Shown here in pieces: positions 1 to 5,761 of a DNA stretch of 11,163 nt; positions within the stretch are counted from its first letter, which is position 1; the number at the start of each line of letters is the position of its first letter. The stretch covers positions 1 to 11,163 of the forward strand of contig SFJQ01000051.1 in NCBI GenBank assembly GCA_004555855.1. The letters run 5' to 3'. The stretch comes from [Eubacterium] saphenum. GTDB lineage: Bacteria > Bacillota > Clostridia > Oscillospirales > Ruminococcaceae. The notes under the pieces were generated by a model. It was not told the origin of the DNA, searched no databases, and was given only the letters and a program-made list of their open reading frames with translations. A program made the position numbers and the translations under genes.

Positions 1-407
1 TCGGCGGTCGTGAGCGTCATCTGAACCACGGCTTTTGCCTTTTCGTTGATTTGCGCGAGAAGGTCGATATCGCGCATCACCAAGTCCGATTTCGTGAGCA
101 GTGCCGCGCCGAAATCGTATTTGTCAATAATTTCCAAGCACCGCCGCGTTATCCGCAAATCCTTTTCAATCGGAATATACGGGTCGCACATCGCGCCCGT
201 GCCTATCATACAGCGCCGCCGTTTCGCCCGCAGAGCCGTTTCAAGCAGCTCGGGCGCGTTTTGCTTGACCTCGATATCCTCGAAATCGTGCGGCATATTG
301 TAGCAGTCGCTTCGCGCGTCACAGTAAATGCACCCGTGCAGACATCCGCGGTACACGTTCATGCCGTTTTTCGCGCTCAAAATCCCTTTCGCTTGTACAA
401 AATGCAT
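1..407 (-). CDS. Radical SAM protein, SPL/COG1533-like (partial, C-terminus outside window)
   Basis: Reverse-strand frame starting at the ATG complementary to 405-407 and running off the left edge: 135 codons are visible. The SAM-dependent 4Fe-4S motif is clear, CLHGCIYC at residues 22-29 (CX3CX2C, with the usual aromatic before the last Cys). It is followed by IGTGAMCDPY near residue 80 and RITRRCLEII near residue 95, the pattern of the spore photolyase-like group (SplB/COG1533, also Rv2578c-like). That family generates a 5'-deoxyadenosyl radical; most members outside true spore photolyase have no proven substrate, so no function is claimed. The start is supported by AAGGTGA six bases upstream (complement of 412-418) and by a near-perfect promoter at 444-472. 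The gene is divergent from the heat-shock operon. The family call is firm; the substrate is unknown. Confidence 0.85.
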   Translation of the reverse strand, partial: MHFVQAKGILSAKNGMNVYRGCLHGCIYCDARSDCYNMPHDFEDIEVKQNAPELLETALRAKRRRCMIGTGAMCDPYIPIEKDLRITRRCLEIIDKYDFGAALLTKSDLVMRDIDLLAQINEKAKAVVQMTLTTA

Positions 408-443
408 AATTTCACCTTGTTCATCACAACATCTATTGCGAAT

Positions 444-472
444 ATTATACCGCATTTCACCTCGTTTGTCAA
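444..472 (-). promoter_or_regulatory. Sigma-A promoter of the radical SAM gene
   Basis: On the minus strand TTGACA (complement of 467-472) and TATAAT (complement of 444-449) are both perfect consensus and are separated by exactly 17 bases. TG sits four and five bases before the -10 box in a TGCGG context. The start codon lies about 30 bases past the expected transcription start. Confidence 0.85.
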
Positions 473-587
473 GACTTGCCCTTATAAATATAGTATAAAA
501 TCGCGGGGAATTACAGAATATAGTGATATTGCACAATAAATTAATAAAAAAATATCGCGAGTTTGTAATCTTTTTTTACAAAAACCC

Positions 588-616
588 TTGACAAAACGAG
601 AGAAATGTGATAAATT
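588..616 (+). promoter_or_regulatory. Sigma-A promoter of the hrcA-grpE-dnaK-dnaJ operon
   Basis: TTGACA at 588-593, 17-base spacer, then TAAATT at 611-616. The -10 is preceded by TGTGA, an extended -10 (the Gram-positive TRTG element). An alternative TATAAT at 616-621 has a 22-base spacer and is less likely. The predicted transcription start falls at the beginning of CIRCE, the usual arrangement for HrcA repression. Confidence 0.8.
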
Positions 617-620
617 ATAA

Positions 621-647
621 TTAGCACTCAGAGAGAACGAGTGCTAA
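621..647 (+). promoter_or_regulatory. CIRCE operator (HrcA binding site)
   Basis: Perfect inverted repeat TTAGCACTC (621-629), nine-base spacer, GAGTGCTAA (639-647). This matches the CIRCE consensus exactly. HrcA binds it to repress the class I heat-shock operon, and the same element in RNA can form a hairpin that affects transcript stability. It sits at the expected transcription start of hrcA. No second copy was seen before dnaK or dnaJ. Confidence 0.97.
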
Positions 648-686
648 ACAGCTAAAAGGTCACGAAAATGAAAGGTGGGAACTTCG

Positions 687-1736
687 GTGGATGCGCGTGG
701 AATGAAAATTCTGACGGCGATTATCGACGAGTATATCAGAACGGGCGAGCCTGTCGGTTCAAAAGCTCTTGCCGAAACGCACGACCTCAAGGTTTCCTCC
801 GCGACAATCCGCAACACAATGGCGGCTCTCGAGCAGGAAGGATACCTCGACCACCCGCACACCTCTGCAGGGCGCGTGCCAACGTTTAAGGGTTTTCGGT
901 ATTATATCGACAATCTGATGAACCCCGAGCCTGTCGCTGCGGAAAATATCTCGAAAATCGACGAGTTTTTCGATGAAAGCAGCCTTACCGATGACGCGAT
1001 TATCGAAAGCGCCTCGACAGCGCTTGCCGAAATAACGAAATGCGCGGCGATTTCCACAAATCACGCGTCAAAGTTTTCGGTGATATCAAAGGTTGATGTT
1101 ATCCCGACAGGACGGCGAATGTACGTTCTGCTGCTGATAACCTCGAACGGCGCGATTAAAAACAAGGTCTGCCGAATGGAATTTGACCTCACCGACGAGC
1201 AGATGCGCAGCTTCACGGAGTTTTTGAACGAGCATCTTCGCGGCGTGAACCTCGAAAATATGTCCGAGGAGTACGTCGAGAAGTTGGTTTCCGCGATGAG
1301 CAGCTATATGCTCTCGCTCTCGCCGCTTCTTCACGCGGTTTACGAGCTTTCTGCGGAAATGATGCGCGACAGCGTTGACGTGAAAGGCGAGGCAAATCTT
1401 CTCGCGTGCGGCGAAATCCCCGCTCAGGACGTGATGAAGTTTCTCGAGCAGAAAAATCTGTTCCCCGAGATGCTTGACGGAGCGCTTTCGGGAATTTCGG
1501 TGAAGTTCGGCGAGGAGGAAGGCACGTTTGCGATATCCAACGGCGCGGTTGTGAGCGCAAACTACTACAAAGACGGCAAGCCCGCGGGAACTCTCGGAGT
1601 TATCGGTCCTATGCGGCTGGACTACCGGAAAGTTATCCCATATATCGAATATCTGAGCAAAAAAGTAACGACTCTGCTTTCCGAAAGCGAGCGTTTGCAG
1701 ATAGAAAGTGAGGAAATTGACGACAATGACGAATGA
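687..1736 (+). CDS. hrcA: Heat-inducible transcription repressor HrcA
   Basis: HrcA represses chaperone operons by binding CIRCE, and GroEL activity controls its folding. The N-terminal winged-helix region is plain: MKILTAIIDEYIRTGEPVGS, then SSATIRNTMAALE and the recognition-region motif HTSAGRVPTFKGFRYYIDNL. It is followed by the large C-terminal HrcA domain; the total of about 349 residues is normal. The first in-frame start is GTG 675, but I prefer GTG 687 because AAAGGTGGG (671-679) sits seven bases before it and the short N-terminus then matches relatives. ATG 702 is a third option. A well-placed Shine-Dalgarno (AAAAGG, 654-659) also precedes an out-of-frame ATG at 668. The gene is first in the operon, just downstream of CIRCE, so it is autoregulated. 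Its 3' end overlaps grpE by 11 bases. Confidence 0.95.
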   Translation: MDARGMKILTAIIDEYIRTGEPVGSKALAETHDLKVSSATIRNTMAALEQEGYLDHPHTSAGRVPTFKGFRYYIDNLMNPEPVAAENISKIDEFFDESSLTDDAIIESASTALAEITKCAAISTNHASKFSVISKVDVIPTGRRMYVLLLITSNGAIKNKVCRMEFDLTDEQMRSFTEFLNEHLRGVNLENMSEEYVEKLVSAMSSYMLSLSPLLHAVYELSAEMMRDSVDVKGEANLLACGEIPAQDVMKFLEQKNLFPEMLDGALSGISVKFGEEEGTFAISNGAVVSANYYKDGKPAGTLGVIGPMRLDYRKVIPYIEYLSKKVTTLLSESERLQIESEEIDDNDE

Positions 1737-2268
1737 AGAAGAAATAGAAAAGACCGAAAATACCGAGGAAGCTGCGGCTGAGCAGACCGAAAGTGAGGTT
1801 CAGCCCGAGCAGCCCGAGGAAACCGCGTCAAACGAAGCCGACAAGGTTGCCGAGGAGCTTTCCGCAGTCAAGGAGCAGCTCGTTCGGACAATGGCTGAAT
1901 ACGATAACTTCCGCAAGCGTTCTCAGCGTGAAAAGGACGCGCTCAGAGCTGATATTATTGTAAACGTGACCTCAAAGTTTTTGCCTGTTATGGACAATCT
2001 CGAAAGAGCGCTCAATGCCGACTGTGCCGATGAGAACTACAAGAGCGGCGTGAAGATGATTTACGACAGCTTTATGGAAACGCTCAAAGGGCTCGGCGTT
2101 GAGGAAATCGAAAGCGACGGCGCGGATTTCTCCCCGAATTTGCATCAGGCGGTGCAGAAAATTCAGTCGGAGGAAGTGGAAAGCGGAAAGGTTGCTCAGA
2201 CCTTCGCAAAGGGCTATAAAATCGGCGACAAGGTTATCAGATTTGCGGTAGTCGCGGTTGCCGAATAG
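1726..2268 (+). CDS. grpE: Nucleotide exchange factor GrpE
   Basis: GrpE is the dimeric nucleotide exchange factor that releases ADP from DnaK. From ATG 1726 the protein has 180 residues. Residues 1-45 are acidic, low-complexity and Glu-rich, followed by a coiled-coil stretch (VAEELSAVKEQLVRTMAEYDNFRKRS). The family signature is visible in the C-terminal beta domain, FSPNLHQAV and GYKIGDKVIRFAVVAV. An in-frame GTG at 1708 exists, but ATG 1726 has GTGAGG upstream and gives the usual start. The start lies 11 bases inside hrcA, which implies translational coupling. A 71-base gap with a small hairpin separates it from dnaK. Confidence 0.95.
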   Translation: MTNEEEIEKTENTEEAAAEQTESEVQPEQPEETASNEADKVAEELSAVKEQLVRTMAEYDNFRKRSQREKDALRADIIVNVTSKFLPVMDNLERALNADCADENYKSGVKMIYDSFMETLKGLGVEEIESDGADFSPNLHQAVQKIQSEEVESGKVAQTFAKGYKIGDKVIRFAVVAVAE

Positions 2269-2301
2269 CGATAAATCAAGCGAAATCAAACACAAATGAA
2301 T

Positions 2302-2317
2302 ATCGGCAAAAGCCGAT
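2302..2317 (+). other. Small hairpin in the grpE-dnaK gap
   Basis: ATCGGC (2302-2307), AAAA loop, GCCGAT (2312-2317): a perfect 6-bp stem ending eight bases before the dnaK Shine-Dalgarno. There is no U-tract after it, so it is not a typical terminator. It could be a processing or stability element at the dnaK cistron boundary; that role is inference. Confidence 0.5.
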
Positions 2318-2339
2318 TTATTGAAAAGGAGATAATATT

Positions 2340-4190
2340 ATGAGCAAGATTATTGGTATTGACTTAGGTACTACAAATAGCTGCGTATCCGTTATCGAGG
2401 GCGGCGAGCCTGTTGTTATCACGAACTCCGAGGGTTCAAGAACAACTCCTTCGGTTGTCGCTTTCACCAAGGACGGAGAGCGTCTTGTCGGACAGCTCGC
2501 AAAGAACCAGGCTGTTCAGAACCCCGAAAAGACCGTTATTTCAATCAAGCGCCACATGGGCAGCGATTACAAGGTTGATATTGACGGCAAAAAGTACACA
2601 CCGCAGGAAATTTCCGCGATGATTTTGATGAAGCTGAAAGGTGACGCGGAAGCGTATCTCGGCGAAAAGGTAACGGACGCGGTTATCACCGTTCCCGCTT
2701 ACTTCACCGACTCTCAGCGTCAGGCAACCAAGGACGCAGGTCAGATTGCCGGACTTAACGTTCAGCGTATCATCAACGAGCCTACCGCGGCGGCTCTCGC
2801 TTACGGTATCGATAAGGAAGAGGACCAGAATATCGTGGTTTACGACCTCGGCGGCGGTACGTTTGATGTATCCGTCATCAACATCGGCGACGGCGTTCAG
2901 GAGGTTCTCGCAACCGCCGGCAACAACCACCTCGGCGGCGATGACTTTGACCAGAGAATTATCGACTGGCTGAAAGACGAGTTCAAGAAGTCCGACGGAA
3001 TTGATTTGTCGAGCGATAAGTTCGCTATGCAGAGATTGAAGGACGAGGCTGAAAAGGCGAAAATCGCCCTCTCCAACTCCACCACCGTCAACATCTCCAT
3101 TCCTTATATCACCGCAGACGCAACCGGTCCTAAGCACCTGAATGTAACTCTTTCGAGAGCAAAGTTCAACGACCTCACCTCCGACCTTGTTGAAATGACA
3201 ATGGGCCCGCTCAAGCAGGCTATTTCGGACAGCGGTCTTGACAAGAAGGATATCCACAAGATTTTGCTTGTCGGCGGTTCTACGAGAATCCCCGCTGTTC
3301 AGGACGCTGTTAAGAACTTCCTCGGCAAAGAGCCGTTCAAGGGCATCAACCCCGATGAGTGCGTTGCAATCGGCGCGTCCATTCAGGGCGGCGTTTTGAA
3401 CAAGGAAGTACAGGGCATCGTTCTGCTCGATGTTGCGCCGCTGTCGCTCGGTATTGAAACCGCAGGCGGCATCTGCACCAGAATGATTGAGCGCAACACC
3501 ACCATTCCTACCAAGGAAACCAAGGTTTTCACAACCTACGCAGACAACCAGCCGTCTGTTGATATAAACGTACTTCAGGGCGAGCGTGAGTTTGCGCGCG
3601 ACAACAAGTCTATCGGCAACTTCCGTCTTGACGGAATCGCGCCCGCTCCTCGCGGAATCCCGCAGATTGAGGTTACTTTTGATATCGACGCAAACGGTAT
3701 CGTAAACGTAACCGCAAAGGATAAGGGTACCGGCAAGGAGCAGCACATCTCCATTACCGCTTCTACGAATATGTCCAAGGAAGATATCGACAAGGCTGTC
3801 AGAGAGGCAGAGGCTTACGCTGCCGAGGACAAGAAGCGCAAGGAGGACGTTGACGCGAGAAACGAAGCAGACTCGATGGTTTATCAGATTAAGAAGTCGA
3901 TGAATGATTTCGGCGACAAGGTTTCCGAGGACGATAAGGCAAAGGTTGAGCCGAAGATTACCGCTCTCGAGGAAGCGCTCAAGGGTACCGATACCGAGGC
4001 TGTAAAGAAGGCTAAGGAAGAGCTTCAGACCGCGTTCTACGAGGTTGCTCAGAAGGTTTATCAGGCTGACCCGAACGCTGCTGCGGCTGCGGCGGGAGCT
4101 GACGTTTCGGGCGCTGCGGAAGCGGCTTCCGACAACAACGGCGGCAGCAACGACGACGGCGCTGTTGATGTTGAATTTACCGAGAAATAA
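2340..4190 (+). CDS. dnaK: Molecular chaperone DnaK (Hsp70)
   Basis: DnaK is the ATP-driven chaperone that works with DnaJ and GrpE; 616 residues. ATPase motifs in order: phosphate-1 loop IIGIDLGTTNSCVSV (4-18), NEPTAAALAYG (146-156), phosphate-2 VYDLGGGTFDVS (167-178), adenosine motif ILLVGGSTRIPAV (308-320). The interdomain linker VLLDVAPLSLGIET follows near 361-374, then the substrate-binding domain with the alpha lid. The tail is Ala-rich, then Gly/Asn/Asp-rich, ending VDVEFTEK. The segment around KTVISIKRHMGSDYKVD lacks the roughly 24-residue insertion of Gram-negative Hsp70s, the Gram-positive signature. AAAGGAG (2325-2331) sits eight bases before ATG 2340. It is the third gene of the CIRCE operon. 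No missing key residue was seen. Confidence 0.98.
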   Translation: MSKIIGIDLGTTNSCVSVIEGGEPVVITNSEGSRTTPSVVAFTKDGERLVGQLAKNQAVQNPEKTVISIKRHMGSDYKVDIDGKKYTPQEISAMILMKLKGDAEAYLGEKVTDAVITVPAYFTDSQRQATKDAGQIAGLNVQRIINEPTAAALAYGIDKEEDQNIVVYDLGGGTFDVSVINIGDGVQEVLATAGNNHLGGDDFDQRIIDWLKDEFKKSDGIDLSSDKFAMQRLKDEAEKAKIALSNSTTVNISIPYITADATGPKHLNVTLSRAKFNDLTSDLVEMTMGPLKQAISDSGLDKKDIHKILLVGGSTRIPAVQDAVKNFLGKEPFKGINPDECVAIGASIQGGVLNKEVQGIVLLDVAPLSLGIETAGGICTRMIERNTTIPTKETKVFTTYADNQPSVDINVLQGEREFARDNKSIGNFRLDGIAPAPRGIPQIEVTFDIDANGIVNVTAKDKGTGKEQHISITASTNMSKEDIDKAVREAEAYAAEDKKRKEDVDARNEADSMVYQIKKSMNDFGDKVSEDDKAKVEPKITALEEALKGTDTEAVKKAKEELQTAFYEVAQKVYQADPNAAAAAAGADVSGAAEAASDNNGGSNDDGAVDVEFTEK

Positions 4191-4199
4191 GTTTTTCAC

Positions 4200-4250
4200 A
4201 ATCAATCGGGGCATCGCCTTGCGGGAAATCCGCAGGGCGTTGTCTTGATT
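4200..4250 (+). other. Extended hairpin in the dnaK-dnaJ gap
   Basis: Inner stem CGCCTTGCGG (4215-4224) with CCGCAGGGCG (4230-4239): ten pairs, one G-U, five-base loop. An outer pair AATCAA (4200-4205) with TTGATT (4245-4250) extends it. The next bases are AAATGTTAGG, with no U-run, so it is not a standard intrinsic terminator. It occupies most of the 82-base intergenic region and stops just before the dnaJ Shine-Dalgarno. RNA processing or partial attenuation of dnaJ is a reasonable inference. Confidence 0.65.
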
Positions 4251-4272
4251 AAATGTTAGGAAAGATGATTTT

Positions 4273-5436
4273 ATGGATAAAAGAGATTATTACGAGGTCT
4301 TAGGGATTGACAAGAGCGCGACGGACGCCGATATCAAAAAGGCTTACCGAAAGCTCGCGAAGCAGTATCACCCCGATTTGAACCCCGACGACCCGACTGC
4401 TGCCGAGAAGTTCAAGGAGATAAACGAGGCAAACCAAGTGCTTTCCGACCCCGACAAGCGCGCGAAATACGACCAGTTCGGCTTTGCGGGCATTGACTCA
4501 AGCTATGGCGGCGGCACGAATTTCACGGGCGGAATGGACGGCGTGGATTTGAGCGATATTTTCAGCGATATCTTCGGCGGCGGTTTCGGCGGCTTCAGCG
4601 GCGGTTTCAGCTCACGTTCATCGAATGCAAATGCCCCGAGAAGAGGCGCGGATATCGCGGCTTCGCTTGATATCAGCTTTATGGACGCTTGCAAGGGCGT
4701 TTCGCGCGATGTCACGATAAACCGTACCGAGGATTGCCCCGACTGCGGCGGCACGGGCGCGGCTGCGGGAAGTACCACGAAAACCTGTCCCGATTGTAAC
4801 GGCAGAGGCGTGGTTACGGTTCAGCAGAGAAGTATGTTTGGTATGATGCAGAGCCAAAGACCGTGTTCAAAGTGCGGCGGAAAGGGCAAAATTGTCGAAA
4901 AGCCGTGCGGGAAGTGCGGCGGCTCGGGACACGTCAACCAGCGCAAAACCGTTACCGTCAAAATCCCCGCGGGTATCGACGATGGAATGCTGCTGAACGT
5001 TCGCGGACAGGGTTCTGTCGGCTCAAACGGCGGCTCGCGCGGCGATTTGAAGGTCAGGATTTCCGTGAAATCAGACCCCGTTTTCGAGCGCGAGGATTAC
5101 AACATCTGGATAGATTTCCCGATTACTTACGCGCAGGCGACGCTCGGCGCGGAGATTGAAGTGCCGACGATTGACGGAAAGGTGAGCTATAACGTTCCCG
5201 CGGGAACGCAGCCGGGAACTGTTTTCAGGCTTCGCGGAAAGGGCGTACAGCGCCTTCAGCAGAGCGAGGGCAGCCGCGGCGACCAGATGGTGAGAATTAC
5301 CGTGGAAGTTCCCAAAAACCTCACAAAACCGCAGAAGGACGCGCTTCTTGCTTTTGAGGAAAAGCTCAGCGAGAAAAACTACGAAAAGCGCAAGGGCTTT
5401 TTCGATAAGATTAAGGAAAAGTTTGAGAAGAAATAA
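4273..5436 (+). CDS. dnaJ: Co-chaperone DnaJ (Hsp40, type I)
   Basis: DnaJ delivers unfolded protein to DnaK and stimulates its ATPase; 387 residues. The J domain spans residues 1-70 with the essential HPD at 33-35. A Gly/Phe-rich region follows (about 75-115, FGGGFGGFSGGF). The four zinc-finger repeats are intact: CPDCGGTG (155-162), CPDCNGRG (172-179), CSKCGGKG (198-205), CGKCGGSG (212-219). The C-terminal substrate-binding and dimerisation domains complete a full type I DnaJ. ATG 4273 is preceded by AGGA at 4258-4261, a somewhat weak and distant ribosome binding site compared with dnaK. It is the last gene of the operon and is followed at once by a terminator. Confidence 0.98.
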   Translation: MDKRDYYEVLGIDKSATDADIKKAYRKLAKQYHPDLNPDDPTAAEKFKEINEANQVLSDPDKRAKYDQFGFAGIDSSYGGGTNFTGGMDGVDLSDIFSDIFGGGFGGFSGGFSSRSSNANAPRRGADIAASLDISFMDACKGVSRDVTINRTEDCPDCGGTGAAAGSTTKTCPDCNGRGVVTVQQRSMFGMMQSQRPCSKCGGKGKIVEKPCGKCGGSGHVNQRKTVTVKIPAGIDDGMLLNVRGQGSVGSNGGSRGDLKVRISVKSDPVFEREDYNIWIDFPITYAQATLGAEIEVPTIDGKVSYNVPAGTQPGTVFRLRGKGVQRLQQSEGSRGDQMVRITVEVPKNLTKPQKDALLAFEEKLSEKNYEKRKGFFDKIKEKFEKK

Positions 5437-5442
5437 AACAAC

Positions 5443-5471
5443 TCTCCGAGGTCAAGGCTTCGGAGATTTTT
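5443..5471 (+). terminator. Intrinsic terminator of the dnaK operon
   Basis: TCTCCGAGG (5443-5451), loop TCAAGG, CTTCGGAGA (5458-5466): nine pairs with one G-U, followed by TTTTT. It starts six bases after the dnaJ stop. Confidence 0.88.
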
Positions 5472-5633
5472 GTGAAAGTTATTTCACGATTTCTTGCAGA
5501 ATTTACGGAAAACGCGTGCAAATCTTGCTAAATAAGAATTTTTTCACTTGCGAAAATTCATTTATTGAGCAGTTTTTGTGCAAAACGCTTTAAAAAACTG
5601 CGAAATTTTTTGCAAATTTGTTGATTAATCCGA
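5472..5633. other. AT-rich gap between the dnaK operon and the glnA promoter, with inverted repeats
   Basis: No convincing gene on either strand. A short hairpin GTGAAA-GTTA-TTTCAC lies at 5472-5487. A longer inverted repeat is GCAGTTTTT (5569-5577) with AAAAACTGC (5593-5601) around a 15-base loop. Similar octamers recur: GTGCAAAT at 5516, GTGCAAAA at 5578 and TTGCAAAT at 5610. These could be regulator sites for glnA or chance in AT-rich DNA. Confidence 0.4.
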
Positions 5634-5662
5634 TAGACAAAACGAGATTTTTCGGCTATAAT
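5634..5662 (+). promoter_or_regulatory. Sigma-A promoter of glnA
   Basis: TAGACA at 5634-5639, exact 17-base spacer, perfect TATAAT at 5657-5662. The transcript should start near 5668-5670, giving a leader of about 93 bases that contains a terminator hairpin. Confidence 0.8.
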
Positions 5663-5676
5663 AAGAATGTAAATCG

Positions 5677-5732
5677 GAAACAACGACGTTTCGAGAGCAG
5701 GGCAAACCTGCGTTTCGGGCGTCGTTTTTTTT
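5677..5732 (+). terminator. Leader terminator/attenuator upstream of glnA
   Basis: Terminator form: AACGACG (5682-5688) pairs with CGTCGTT (5720-5726). Inside it, TTCGAGA (5690-5696) pairs loosely with TTTCGGG (5713-5719), and GCAGG (5697-5701) with CCTGC (5707-5711) around a GCAAA loop. That is about 19 pairs with two single-base bulges, and the T-run continues to 5732. Competing form: GAAAC (5677-5681), hexaloop AACGAC, GTTTC (5688-5692), which traps the 5' arm of the terminator in its loop. The hairpin ends 29 bases before the glnA start and stands between promoter and gene, so it most likely regulates read-through. The signal it senses is not shown by the sequence. Confidence 0.75.
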
Positions 5733-5761
5733 ATCAAAAAATTTAATGGAGGAACGGGACA

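Noticed and set aside
51..539. Plus-strand 162-codon frame at the left edge
   Set aside because: It overlaps the radical SAM gene, which has clear motifs, ribosome binding site and promoter on the minus strand.
2541..4214. Long open frame (557 codons) on the minus strand opposite dnaK
   Set aside because: It is exactly antisense to an unmistakable DnaK, has low-complexity Leu/Val/Arg-rich content and no ribosome binding site or family motif. Codon bias of dnaK explains the lack of stops.
5668..5676. A second ANTAR hairpin before the glnA hexaloop
   Set aside because: Only about eight bases separate the predicted transcript start from the first stem, and no hexaloop with A1/G4 and a stem was found further upstream to 5620.
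5697..5711. GCAGG-GCAAA-CCTGC as the second ANTAR loop
   Set aside because: Its loop has five bases and begins with G, so it does not fit the hexaloop signature; it is better read as the tip of the terminator.
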